From Mucilaginibacter tundrae (GTDB taxonomy: Bacteria > Bacteroidota > Bacteroidia > Sphingobacteriales > Sphingobacteriaceae), in the NCBI RefSeq assembly GCF_013408825.1, contig NZ_JACCBZ010000004.1:431716-495715 (forward strand): a DNA stretch of 64,000 nt. The letters run 5' to 3'. Numbering within the stretch: position 1 is the first letter of the stretch; every line of letters starts with the position of its first letter. Below, one piece after another: positions 56,448-64,000 of this stretch. The notes under the pieces were generated by a model. The model saw only the letters and a program-made list of their open reading frames with translations. It did not search any database and was not told where the DNA came from. The position numbers and the translations under genes were made by a program.

Positions 56448-56909
56448 ATGTATTCTAAAGACGAAAGTTCAACTATTAAACAAACCTTCTGGACAACCTT
56501 TGGCCAGTACATATCCCCGCAACTATCTGCCGATAGCTTAAAGGTGAACTGGGTGAATTATAAAACAGGGATAAAGCATCTGCATTTCAAGATGGAAACG
56601 GCTAATCGCTCAGTGTCAATTGGTATAGTGATCGCCCATCCGGATAGAGGTATCCAGGAACTGTTTTTTGAGCAGTTTACGGAATTGAAAACCTTAATGA
56701 AGAATACGCTTGGCGAGGATTGGATCTGGGCGCTACATGACACCGATGAATACGGCAAAACAATCAGTCGTATTTATACGCAATTGGATGGCGTGAGTGT
56801 TTATAACCGCGCAGATTGGCCGCAGCTTATTTCTTTTTTCAAATCCCGGATCATCGCATTAGATGAATTTTGGAGCACTGCGCAATACAGCTTTGAATCC
56901 TTAAAATAA
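56448..56909 (+). CDS. DUF4268 protein
   Basis: 153 residues, matching the DUF4268 fold: KQTFWTTFGQYISPQLSADSLKVNWVNYKTGIKHLHFKMETANRSVSIGIVIAHPD, then QLDGVSVYNRADWPQLISFFKSRIIALDEFWS. In other proteins this domain is found alone or fused to nuclease-like parts, and its small core resembles restriction-nuclease-type folds. Here no PD-(D/E)xK motif is clear, so a nuclease activity is not claimed. It is followed by the DUF763 gene after 18 bases. Confidence 0.8.
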   Translation: MYSKDESSTIKQTFWTTFGQYISPQLSADSLKVNWVNYKTGIKHLHFKMETANRSVSIGIVIAHPDRGIQELFFEQFTELKTLMKNTLGEDWIWALHDTDEYGKTISRIYTQLDGVSVYNRADWPQLISFFKSRIIALDEFWSTAQYSFESLK

Positions 56910-56922
56910 TTTGCTAATTTTG
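56892..56922 (+). promoter_or_regulatory. Canonical Bacteroidetes promoter of the DUF763 gene
   Basis: TTTG (56892-56895), a 19-base spacer and TAATTTTG (56915-56922) match the -33/-7 consensus with ideal spacing. Its -33 part lies within the end of the DUF4268 gene. The start of transcription would fall at or next to the ATG at 56928, implying an almost leaderless message. Confidence 0.6.
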
Positions 56923-56927
56923 TTAGC

Positions 56928-58130
56928 ATGAAGCGTTCGGGAACTGCTGACTTACCTTTGCATGGTGGCTATGTGCCCATCTGGCTTGCCGAAAGAATGG
57001 CAAAACTGGGTTTAGCTATCGTACAAAACATCCTGTTAGATTATGGCAAGGATGATTTGCTGCGTCGCCTGAGTGATCCTTTTTGGTTTCAAAGCATGGG
57101 CGCTGTTATGGGGATGGATTGGCATTCATCCGGCATCACCACTTCGGTTATGGGTGCTTTGAAACGAGCTGTTAATCCATATAGCAAGGAGTTGGGTATT
57201 TATATATGCGGGGGAAAGGGCAAGCACTCACGGCAAACACCTGATGAGTTACTAAGGATTAGCGATAAAACCGGGCTCGACGGCAACTATTTAGTTAGAT
57301 GTAGTAAACTGAGCGCTAAGGTGGATAATACCGCTATACAAGACGGTTTCCAACTATACACGCATAACTTTATTTTAAGTGATACCGGCAAATGGGCCGT
57401 TATTCAGCAAGGGATGAGTGATGTAAGCAGTACTGCTCGCCGCTATCACTGGCATTCGGATTCGTTGACTTCTTTTGTGGATAATCCGCATACATCTATT
57501 TATGGTACAAATACCGGGCTTATTTTAAATATGGCGGATAAGCAAGCCGATAGTTCCAGAAAAGGTATTATGCAAATAGCAAGCGAAAAGCCGGAATATA
57601 TGCTTAAAGAGATTAATAAACTGGTGCTTCCCTCCCACCATGATGTAAAAGCTAAGGATGTAGACCTGAAAAGATTAGGGGCTGTTTTATGGTTGGCGCA
57701 TGAAAAGAACCCTGCTGGTTTTGAAGATTTGTTATTACTACAAGGTTTAGGGCCACGTACTTTACAATCGCTGGTTTTAGTGAGTGAGGTTATTCATGGG
57801 ACACCATCAAGATTTAAAGATCCGGCGAGATTTTCATTCGCTCATGGTGGTAAGGATGGGCATCCATTCCCGGTGCCGACTAAGGTTTATGATGAAACTA
57901 TCGCTACGTTACAAAATGCGGTTTATAAGGCCAAACTTGGCCAATCTGAAACAACCGAAGCTATTAAACGGCTTTCGAGAGTCGCTCAGTATGCTGAAAA
58001 GGATTTTGTTCCCAATGCCAATTTTGATAAAGTAATTGAGGAAGAACGTAAAAATTCCTACAAATACGGCGGCAGAACAGTCACCGGATGGGCTAAACCT
58101 CCGGTTGAAAAACAGTTGAAGTTATTCTGA
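56928..58130 (+). CDS. DUF763 protein
   Basis: 400 residues, full length. The start MKRSGTADLPLHGGYVPIWLAERM is the family hallmark. Other conserved blocks are DPFWFQSMGAVMGMDWHSSGITTSVMGALKRAV, YICGGKGKHSRQTPDELL and GLGPRTLQSLVLVSEVIHGTPSRF..., the last a helix-hairpin-helix-like segment (LLLLQGLGPRTLQSL). It ends FAHGGKDGHPFPVPTKVYDETI. DUF763 proteins are suspected to handle nucleic acids because of that segment, but no reaction is known. It probably has its own promoter within the preceding gene. Confidence 0.85.
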   Translation: MKRSGTADLPLHGGYVPIWLAERMAKLGLAIVQNILLDYGKDDLLRRLSDPFWFQSMGAVMGMDWHSSGITTSVMGALKRAVNPYSKELGIYICGGKGKHSRQTPDELLRISDKTGLDGNYLVRCSKLSAKVDNTAIQDGFQLYTHNFILSDTGKWAVIQQGMSDVSSTARRYHWHSDSLTSFVDNPHTSIYGTNTGLILNMADKQADSSRKGIMQIASEKPEYMLKEINKLVLPSHHDVKAKDVDLKRLGAVLWLAHEKNPAGFEDLLLLQGLGPRTLQSLVLVSEVIHGTPSRFKDPARFSFAHGGKDGHPFPVPTKVYDETIATLQNAVYKAKLGQSETTEAIKRLSRVAQYAEKDFVPNANFDKVIEEERKNSYKYGGRTVTGWAKPPVEKQLKLF

Positions 58131-58148
58131 TTACTATTCTTCTTTTTT

Positions 58149-58175
58149 GTCATTCTGAACGTAGTGAAGAATCTG
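58149..58175. repeat. REP-like repeat, copy 3 (single arm)
   Basis: GTCATTCTGAACGTAGTG followed by AAGAATCTG resembles one arm of the repeats at 31550 and 44071. The opposite arm is missing; the sequence turns into unrelated DNA after about 58190. It too lies between convergent genes (DUF763 and DUF4142). Confidence 0.75.
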
Positions 58176-58222
58176 CAAAGTAGTTTACCCCGTACAAAAT
58201 GACTAAGTGGATAACAACAAAA

Positions 58223-58248
58223 AAAGACGATGATAATTCATCGCCTTT
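58223..58248 (-). terminator. Terminator of the DUF4142 gene
   Basis: On the minus strand AAAGGCGATGA / TCATCGTCTTT (one G-U pair) around a 4-base loop, followed by TTTTTTG-type sequence, about 27 bases after the stop. Confidence 0.85.
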
Positions 58249-58274
58249 AATATTTTTAAGAAATAAGTTGTTAC

Positions 58275-58808
58275 CTATTTTAATGAAGCATCAATATTCT
58301 TAGCCATTTCTAAATGTTGTTCGATAGTTGGTAATGTTTGGCGGGCAAAATCCTGTATGGTTTGGTTTTTGTCATCGCTGGCATCTTTAAATAAATCGAT
58401 AGCTTCTTTATGGTCGTGTATCATCATGCTAACATAAGCTCTGTCAAACGCGGCGCCAGTTTTTGTTTGCAGACTATCTAACATTTCTTTGTGTTCGCCA
58501 CTGATAGTATCTTTTTCAGATATTAGTTTGTCATCTTCTATTGAATCTAACACTTTATTAGCTTTAGTGTGATCAGCTATCATCATTTGCGCCAAACTTA
58601 CTACCTGTGGATTTTGGGAATTTTTCAAAGCGATTTTCGATGCCGCTATTTCAGTCATTCCGCCTTCAATGCCGTTTTTGATAAGCGATATACCTGCATC
58701 ATCGGCTAATGTTTTTTCATTCAGATACTTAGCTTTGTAATTATCCATACATGATTGTACCGAAAACATAAGCGCCAATCCCAATACCGGGTAAATAAGT
58801 TTTTTCAT
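58275..58808 (-). CDS. DUF4142 lipoprotein (ferritin-like four-helix fold)
   Basis: 177 residues. A lipoprotein signal ends at MFSVQSC with the lipid cysteine at residue 20. The mature part is all helical: SLIKNGIEGGMTEIAASKIALKNSQNPQVVSLAQMMIADHTKAN, FDRAYVSMMIHDHKEAIDLFKDASDD and LPTIEQHLEMAKNI. The H/D/E residues in IADHTKA and IHDHKEAI resemble the pattern of DUF4142 bundles. It is probably periplasmic; metal binding is possible but unproven. Function unknown. Confidence 0.87.
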   Translation of the reverse strand: MKKLIYPVLGLALMFSVQSCMDNYKAKYLNEKTLADDAGISLIKNGIEGGMTEIAASKIALKNSQNPQVVSLAQMMIADHTKANKVLDSIEDDKLISEKDTISGEHKEMLDSLQTKTGAAFDRAYVSMMIHDHKEAIDLFKDASDDKNQTIQDFARQTLPTIEQHLEMAKNIDASLK

Positions 58809-58921
58809 TTTAGTGTGTTAAGATAATTTCCAACAAATAATAAACCCTGTGGTTTCTTATTTACTGCAAAACAAATCATTTTCTGTATAATAAGCCAACA
58901 TTGACTTAAAAAAATTACAAT

Positions 58922-61510
58922 TTATGCCAGATTTCTTCCGGCGTTAACAATACCGTATACTGTACGTATTACTAGCTTATCATAAATCTCCGTTAATCCC
59001 TCTTCACAGTTATCACTATTAAGGCATTGCAGTGCATAATGCTGGATGATAACCAAAGGCAGTACAACTCGTTCTCGCAAGGCTATGGAACGCCTTTCAA
59101 CCGGGTATTCCGGCATTAGGGTATCACTGCCTGTCAACTCGTTCATCATGGCTTTTGTAAGGTCGTACTCATTCTTAAGCATCTGCCAAAAAGCGCCGAA
59201 TTTTTTATCGTCATGTAAATAAGCGGTAACCCTGAAATCAGATTTAGACATCGACATCATACAATTATCCAGCATAGTTTTGAAAAATCCTGAAGTTTGA
59301 TACAAAAGTTTAATTTCAGCCCAATGGCCTTCGTCCTTCATCTTTTTCAAAGCAGTACCTACTCCATAAAAACCGGGAATGTTTTGTTTCAATTGGCTCC
59401 ATGAAGTTACAAAGCTAATTGCACGCAAATCTTCCAACTTTAACTTGGAGTTACCATTTCGTTTGGTTGGTCTGCTGCTTATATTGATGCGTGAAAGCAA
59501 TTTAAGCGGACTGAATTTCTCCAGATACTCCACAAACAATTCATGCTGGCGCAGATCCATAAAAAGTTTATAGCTGGCCTCAGCCATTTCAGAGATAAGG
59601 GCTTTATTCTTTTTATCAAGTACATCGTTCTTACTTGGGTATAGCTCGGAAACTATACCTGCGTTAATCAACTGCTCCATATTAAAGCGAGCGGTCTCGA
59701 CTGAACCGTATTGTGAGCTTACTGTTTGGCCTTGTATGGTTAACTGGATATGCTCATTAGCGATCTCATCGCCCATGGAAGCATAAAAACGGTGTGTTTT
59801 ACCGCCGCCGCGTGCCGGCGGGCCTCCACGGCCATCAAAAAACGCGAGGTCTATTTCGTGCTTACGCGCAATGGCGGTAAGCTCAACCTTAGCTTTATAT
59901 ATCGACCAGTTGGCCATTAAATACCCGCCATCCTTTGTACTATCCGAGAAACCGAGCATAATACTTTGGCGATTACCTCTTTTTGCCAAATGTTCTTTAT
60001 AAAATGGATGAGTGTATAGTTTTTCCATTACCTCGCCGGCTACAGTTAAATCATTAACAGTTTCAAACAAAGGCATAAAATCAACACTCAGATTGTCTGC
60101 ATTCCAACCGCTCCATAAAAACAAATCGATCAGTTGTAATATGTCTGATGCCTGCTGACAGTTACTAATAATAAAACGCTGGCACGCCTTTTCACCATTA
60201 CTATGCTGAATTTGTTTCATTAGCCTAATGGTATTCAGTGTATCTTTTATTTCACTATCCGCGTCATCAGGGCACTTAAAATCAAAATCCTTAAAAGTAA
60301 TAGACTCTATTTTTCCGGCTTCATCTAAACCGTCATAGCCATCCGTTATATTTTCCTGTATACCAGGTTTTTCAGTAGCATAATTAAATACTTTTCTTAG
60401 AACACGACTATCCTGTCTAATGTCTAGTGTAGCGAAATAGCAGCCAAATAATTTAACTTTTCTGATCAGGTTCTCAACTACATCAACAAACAAGCTATCG
60501 TGATCGCTGATCAAAATTTGCCTTACAGATTGTAACTTATCTAATATATCAGCCTGCAGATCTGCCTGGTCATCACTTGGATTAAAAGCGTTTTCATAAA
60601 GTATATTTTCCAGCTTTGTTAATGTATCATCAAAACCCCTGAAGGTGATACGGCGCTTTAACACCCTGAAATCACGGTAATAACAACGGAATACGATTTG
60701 CCTTAAAAATTTGGCAACCTCTTTAGTAGTTTCGGTAGTTACATTCGGGTTTCCGTCCCTATCGCCACCCGGCCAAAAGCCTAATTCTAAAATCTGATGT
60801 TTGGCAGCCAGGTCAATATCAAACTCTTCTTCTAATTTTGACTGGATTCCTGAAATAGCATGATAAAAAATATTCTCCAGGAACCAAACTAGGCTAACAG
60901 CCTCATCAACAGGTGTTGGCGAAGTTTTATTAAAGAAAGGTGTTTTACCTAATTGTTGCAATAAACCATCAATGCTGTTAATATCGTTAGTTTTCAACGC
61001 TTCGATCAGATCGGTCATGATACCTAATACACTACCCGGGTAAAACTGGGTTGGGTGCGCGGTTAGGACTAGCCTCAATGAAAAATCTTTTAATTTCTCG
61101 CTGATATTTTTCCTTGCCTCATCACTTATAGCAGCTTGTTGCAACAAGCTCTGCAATGAACCTGAATCATCAGCGCGTCCAATCTTGCTGAAAGAAGAAT
61201 CTTCAATGGCATCAAATAAAACAACCTGCCGTTCGATATATTGAATAAAGCGGAACAAACGGTTTATTTGTTCCTGATGATCAATACCGGGAACGTATTT
61301 TTTGAAAAAAGATTCAATGATTTCCTTAGGCGATTGTTGATTTATGGTGCCTTTTTCGCAATGTGAACTGAAAAAAGGCAACAAAATACCTGTATCTTTT
61401 ACCTGGTAAAAAGGCAGCGTTTGGAACAAACTGTTATATAACTCAAAACGGGTAACCACTTCATGGTTGAAGGCAGTTTCTCTTTGGCTGAGTTTTAACG
61501 TAGATGACAT
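58922..61510 (-). CDS. ppc: Phosphoenolpyruvate carboxylase, divergent Bacteroidetes type
   Basis: 862 residues, full length. The catalytic His is H152 in LTAHPTQ. GFWPGGDRDGNPNVTTET is intact. GFSDSTKDGGYLMANW corresponds to the family's GYSDSGKDAG block. The glycine loop reads FFDGRGGPPARGGGKTHRF where most PEPCs have FHGRGGTVGRGGGP, so the loop histidine is Asp. The C-terminus ends RTVYGIVNAGRNLA, where the usual tail is the family GM(R/Q)NTG. It makes oxaloacetate from PEP and bicarbonate to refill the citric acid cycle. Allosteric control may differ from the classical enzyme. Confidence 0.93.
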   Translation of the reverse strand: MSSTLKLSQRETAFNHEVVTRFELYNSLFQTLPFYQVKDTGILLPFFSSHCEKGTINQQSPKEIIESFFKKYVPGIDHQEQINRLFRFIQYIERQVVLFDAIEDSSFSKIGRADDSGSLQSLLQQAAISDEARKNISEKLKDFSLRLVLTAHPTQFYPGSVLGIMTDLIEALKTNDINSIDGLLQQLGKTPFFNKTSPTPVDEAVSLVWFLENIFYHAISGIQSKLEEEFDIDLAAKHQILELGFWPGGDRDGNPNVTTETTKEVAKFLRQIVFRCYYRDFRVLKRRITFRGFDDTLTKLENILYENAFNPSDDQADLQADILDKLQSVRQILISDHDSLFVDVVENLIRKVKLFGCYFATLDIRQDSRVLRKVFNYATEKPGIQENITDGYDGLDEAGKIESITFKDFDFKCPDDADSEIKDTLNTIRLMKQIQHSNGEKACQRFIISNCQQASDILQLIDLFLWSGWNADNLSVDFMPLFETVNDLTVAGEVMEKLYTHPFYKEHLAKRGNRQSIMLGFSDSTKDGGYLMANWSIYKAKVELTAIARKHEIDLAFFDGRGGPPARGGGKTHRFYASMGDEIANEHIQLTIQGQTVSSQYGSVETARFNMEQLINAGIVSELYPSKNDVLDKKNKALISEMAEASYKLFMDLRQHELFVEYLEKFSPLKLLSRINISSRPTKRNGNSKLKLEDLRAISFVTSWSQLKQNIPGFYGVGTALKKMKDEGHWAEIKLLYQTSGFFKTMLDNCMMSMSKSDFRVTAYLHDDKKFGAFWQMLKNEYDLTKAMMNELTGSDTLMPEYPVERRSIALRERVVLPLVIIQHYALQCLNSDNCEEGLTEIYDKLVIRTVYGIVNAGRNLA

Positions 61511-61709
61511 AGTTTTTGGGCTGGATATTTGTATAAAAAACGGTGTAATTAATGAGGTCGCATTAATGCCGTGAATTTAAATATCTAAAACTTAAAAACA
61601 GCAAAAAATTGAATATTTATTAATAATAAGAGGTTATTGCTGCCAATATTAATTATAAAATAGCATCCGGTTAAATTTTTTAAATTTGTAAAGTAATCCA
61701 TTTATAAAC
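61511..61709. promoter_or_regulatory. Divergent ppc/FUSC intergenic region
   Basis: 199 bases, AT-rich, with no coding frame. TAAATTTG at 61681-61688 fits a -7 box for the FUSC gene. Nothing as clear was found for ppc. Confidence 0.4.
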
Positions 61710-63860
61710 GTGACCATTAACATTCAACCAAAAGAAATAAAAAGTTTTTTTTACAGTCAATACTTTTCTGATGGATTACGCATCACCATCGGGGTATTAT
61801 TGCCTGCCCTTGTATTGGCGCAGTTTCACAATTTAGGTTTTGGTGTGGATATGTCTTTAGGGGCGCTATGCGTAAGTGTTGTTGATACTCCAGGCCCCAC
61901 TGCTCACAAACGCAACGCCATGGCTATAAGTAACTTATGCATATTTTCGGTTGCGGTAATTACTGGTTTCGCACGGCTAAACATTTATACATTAGGTATG
62001 GAGGTTGCTTTGTTTTCTTTTCTTTTTTCCATGCTTACGGTATATGGCAACCGGGCCGCCTTTGTGGGTACAGGCGCTTTGCTTGTGATGATATTAATGA
62101 TGGATCAGGCTACTAAACCCGACTTGGTTTTAACCGTAAGCCTTGTGACTCTTTTAGGTGGGATATGGTATATGATCTTCAGCCTGGTGTTTTTTGGTAT
62201 CAGACCTTATCGTGCCGCGCAACAGGCTTTGGGCGAAAATATATTTGATATAGCACAATTTCTTCGCATTAAAGCGGATTTTTATGATCCTACCACCGAT
62301 ATAGACGAGAATTACCGTAAACTGGTATCGCAACAAATACAGGTTAGCCAGCACCAGGATGTTGTAAGGGAAATTCTGTTTAAGAGCCGTTTATTAGTAC
62401 GCGAATCTACCAGCGCCAGCCGCATATTAGTGCTGACTTTTGTTGATTTGGTAGATATGTTTGAGAACATTATGGCAACGCACTACGACTATGCTGCTAT
62501 GCGCGAAAAGTTTAAGGACACAGGTATATTAGAAGAAGTTTCGCGCATTATCCATCATATGGCTAATGAAGTTGATAATGCCGCTTTTATTGTACTATCA
62601 AATGCCAAACATAAACAGCCATTTGATTTTTTGCCTGAATTAGAAGACCTGAAAACTAAAATTGACAAGCTAAACATCACCCACGAAACCAGTAACCTGG
62701 TGTTAAAAAAAATATTAATTAACCTGCGTGGCGTTAACGCAAAAATCGCCACTATTTATGAATATTATAGCTCTAATTCGGCCCGGTTATTATTTGAAGA
62801 TCGCAAAAAAATCGAATACTCTAAATTCGTAACTAGCCAGGATTATGCGCCGCATGTTTTCACAGATAATTTATCATTCAAATCAACAGTATTCAAACAC
62901 GCACTACGGGTTTCTGCCATGTGTTTGTTAGGATTCATAGTTGCAAAGTTTATCTCAACAGGGCACCATAGTTACTGGATATTGCTGACCATCATTGTGA
63001 TCCTTAAGCCGGGCTTCAGCTTATCAAAACAACGCAACTATCAGCGGCTAATAGGCACTGTAGCCGGCGGCATTATTGGTATTGGTATTTTACTATTGAT
63101 ACATAACAAAACTGCCGAGTTTGCTTTCATGGTATTTTTTATGCTAGGATGTTACAGCTTTCAGCGATTAAACTATGTGGTGAGCGTTTTATTGATGACA
63201 CCCTATATATTAATACTATTCAGCTTTTTAGGAGTGAATAATATTGTTACCGAGCGTATTACTGATACCATTATAGGTTCTGTTATCGCTTTTATTGCCA
63301 GCTATTTGATATTCCCATCATGGGAATTTGAGCAGGTAAATGGATATTTGAGTGATGTTATTTGTGCAAACGCTAATTATTTGCAGAAAATTGCCGAAAG
63401 CCTATCCGGAAAACCGATGGATATTATCGAATATAAACTGGCGCGTAAAGATGTGTTTGTAAAGTCCGGCAACTTATCTGCGGCTTTCGAGCGCATGACA
63501 TCGGAGCCTAAAAGTAAACAGCGCAATGTAAAAGAGATGCATAAATTCGTGGTACTGAACCATATCCTGTCATCTTACATAGCAACGGTAGCAGCGGAGC
63601 TAATGGACAAAAGTGTGCTCGATCCACAACCGGAGATCGTCAGATCAGTTAGAAAGAGTTTGGCAACATTGAACGATGTGTCTAAAAAACTCGGCGGCGC
63701 AAAAACAGAGCTATTGAGTGAGCACGTGAATATAATAGCTGATACCAACCCCAAAACTACCGAACCTTTCACTGATGAAACACTGCTAAAAGCGCAATTA
63801 GGTTTTATTAATAAAATGAGCACTGATATCGCAAGAGTGACTGATAACCTAGTTGCGTAA
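61710..63860 (+). CDS. FUSC-family membrane transporter, YccS-like
   Basis: 716 residues; the frame starts with GTG at 61710. Two membrane halves of about five helices each (about 25-170 and 395-535) are separated by a helical cytoplasmic domain (about 175-385), and a second cytoplasmic domain closes the protein. The first half carries LGALCVSVVDTPGPTAHKRNAM and the second KPGFSLSKQRNYQRLIGTVAGGIIGIG, both FUSC signatures. The family exports aromatic acids or fusaric-acid-like compounds, and some affect envelope stability. It abuts the next, convergent gene stop to stop. Confidence 0.9.
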   Translation: MTINIQPKEIKSFFYSQYFSDGLRITIGVLLPALVLAQFHNLGFGVDMSLGALCVSVVDTPGPTAHKRNAMAISNLCIFSVAVITGFARLNIYTLGMEVALFSFLFSMLTVYGNRAAFVGTGALLVMILMMDQATKPDLVLTVSLVTLLGGIWYMIFSLVFFGIRPYRAAQQALGENIFDIAQFLRIKADFYDPTTDIDENYRKLVSQQIQVSQHQDVVREILFKSRLLVRESTSASRILVLTFVDLVDMFENIMATHYDYAAMREKFKDTGILEEVSRIIHHMANEVDNAAFIVLSNAKHKQPFDFLPELEDLKTKIDKLNITHETSNLVLKKILINLRGVNAKIATIYEYYSSNSARLLFEDRKKIEYSKFVTSQDYAPHVFTDNLSFKSTVFKHALRVSAMCLLGFIVAKFISTGHHSYWILLTIIVILKPGFSLSKQRNYQRLIGTVAGGIIGIGILLLIHNKTAEFAFMVFFMLGCYSFQRLNYVVSVLLMTPYILILFSFLGVNNIVTERITDTIIGSVIAFIASYLIFPSWEFEQVNGYLSDVICANANYLQKIAESLSGKPMDIIEYKLARKDVFVKSGNLSAAFERMTSEPKSKQRNVKEMHKFVVLNHILSSYIATVAAELMDKSVLDPQPEIVRSVRKSLATLNDVSKKLGGAKTELLSEHVNIIADTNPKTTEPFTDETLLKAQLGFINKMSTDIARVTDNLVA

Positions 63861-64000
63861 TTACAATAATTCCGTCGCCAAATTAGCCAATTCGCTTCGC
63901 TCGCCTTTTTGCAGGGTAATGTGCGCGTAAAGCGGGTGTTCTTTTGCTTTATCAATTAAATAGCTTAAACCGTTACTTTCCGCATCTAAATAAGGAGTAT
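63861..64000 (-). CDS. PhoH-family protein (PIN-PhoH type), C-terminal end only
   Basis: A frame on the minus strand runs from the window edge to TAA at 63861. It reads [20 protein letters not shown]... and then [19 protein letters not shown]. The segment [13 protein letters not shown] is the usual end of PhoH/YlaK-type ATPases. Only 45 residues are visible, so this is a tentative call; the ATPase and PIN domains would lie beyond the window. Confidence 0.7.
   Translation of the reverse strand, partial: TPYLDAESNGLSYLIDKAKEHPLYAHITLQKGERSELANLATELL

Overview
The window looks like the chromosome of a Bacteroidetes bacterium of the family Sphingobacteriaceae (Mucilaginibacter/Pedobacter type). 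This rests on inference from gene content: LptD next to an AmiC-type amidase, the futalosine route to menaquinone (MqnA, MqnE), paired M16 peptidases, an OtsA-OtsB fusion beside a GH15 enzyme, and several small proteins typical of this group (DUF4142, DUF6496, DUF4268). Bacteroidetes-type -7 boxes (TAnnTTTG) also occur. No rRNA, tRNA or CRISPR array was seen.

Layout. 1-9.5 kb: the end of purC, a STAS protein, RNase Z, then an envelope group (MCE/MlaD protein, cell-wall amidase, LptD), CinA and a 2-oxoacid dehydrogenase E2, closed by a strong hairpin terminator. 9.6-17.4 kb: a complete metal-efflux module, with a response regulator and sensor kinase followed by CzcC/CzcB/CzcA-type pump genes. 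The same helically phased ATTAGA/TCTAAT array precedes both transcription units, so the two-component system probably controls itself and the pump. 17.4-21.1 kb: a gene-poor stretch, a peroxiredoxin, and a 2.1-kb decayed TniA/TniB (Mu/Tn7-like) transposon with perfect 20-bp terminal repeats. Its transposase is broken but its ATPase is intact.

21.2-29.4 kb: gyrA leading an operon with two TPR proteins, hemF with a small exported protein, an MFS transporter and a cold-shock gene. 29.7-33.9 kb: trehalose metabolism (GH15 and OtsAB, convergent). 34-41.9 kb: secreted and membrane hypotheticals, an SDR, a membrane-bound DnaJ/SH3 protein, menaquinone genes mqnA and mqnE flanking a histidine phosphatase, and a small stress-like cluster (48-aa membrane peptide, DUF6496, histone-H1-like protein). 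41.9-51.2 kb: a sodium:solute symporter, a FUSC protein, guaB, the M16 pair and secreted hypotheticals. 51.3-64 kb: clpB, a sensor kinase, an SMP-30-type protein, DUF4268/DUF763, a DUF4142 lipoprotein, PEP carboxylase, a second FUSC transporter and the end of a PhoH-type gene.

Most of this is ordinary core chromosome. The parts that most deserve a second look are the shared phased regulatory array of the efflux module, the dying transposon, and two families of short palindromic repeats. One family sits only between convergent genes; the other supplies the last codons and stop of a gene.
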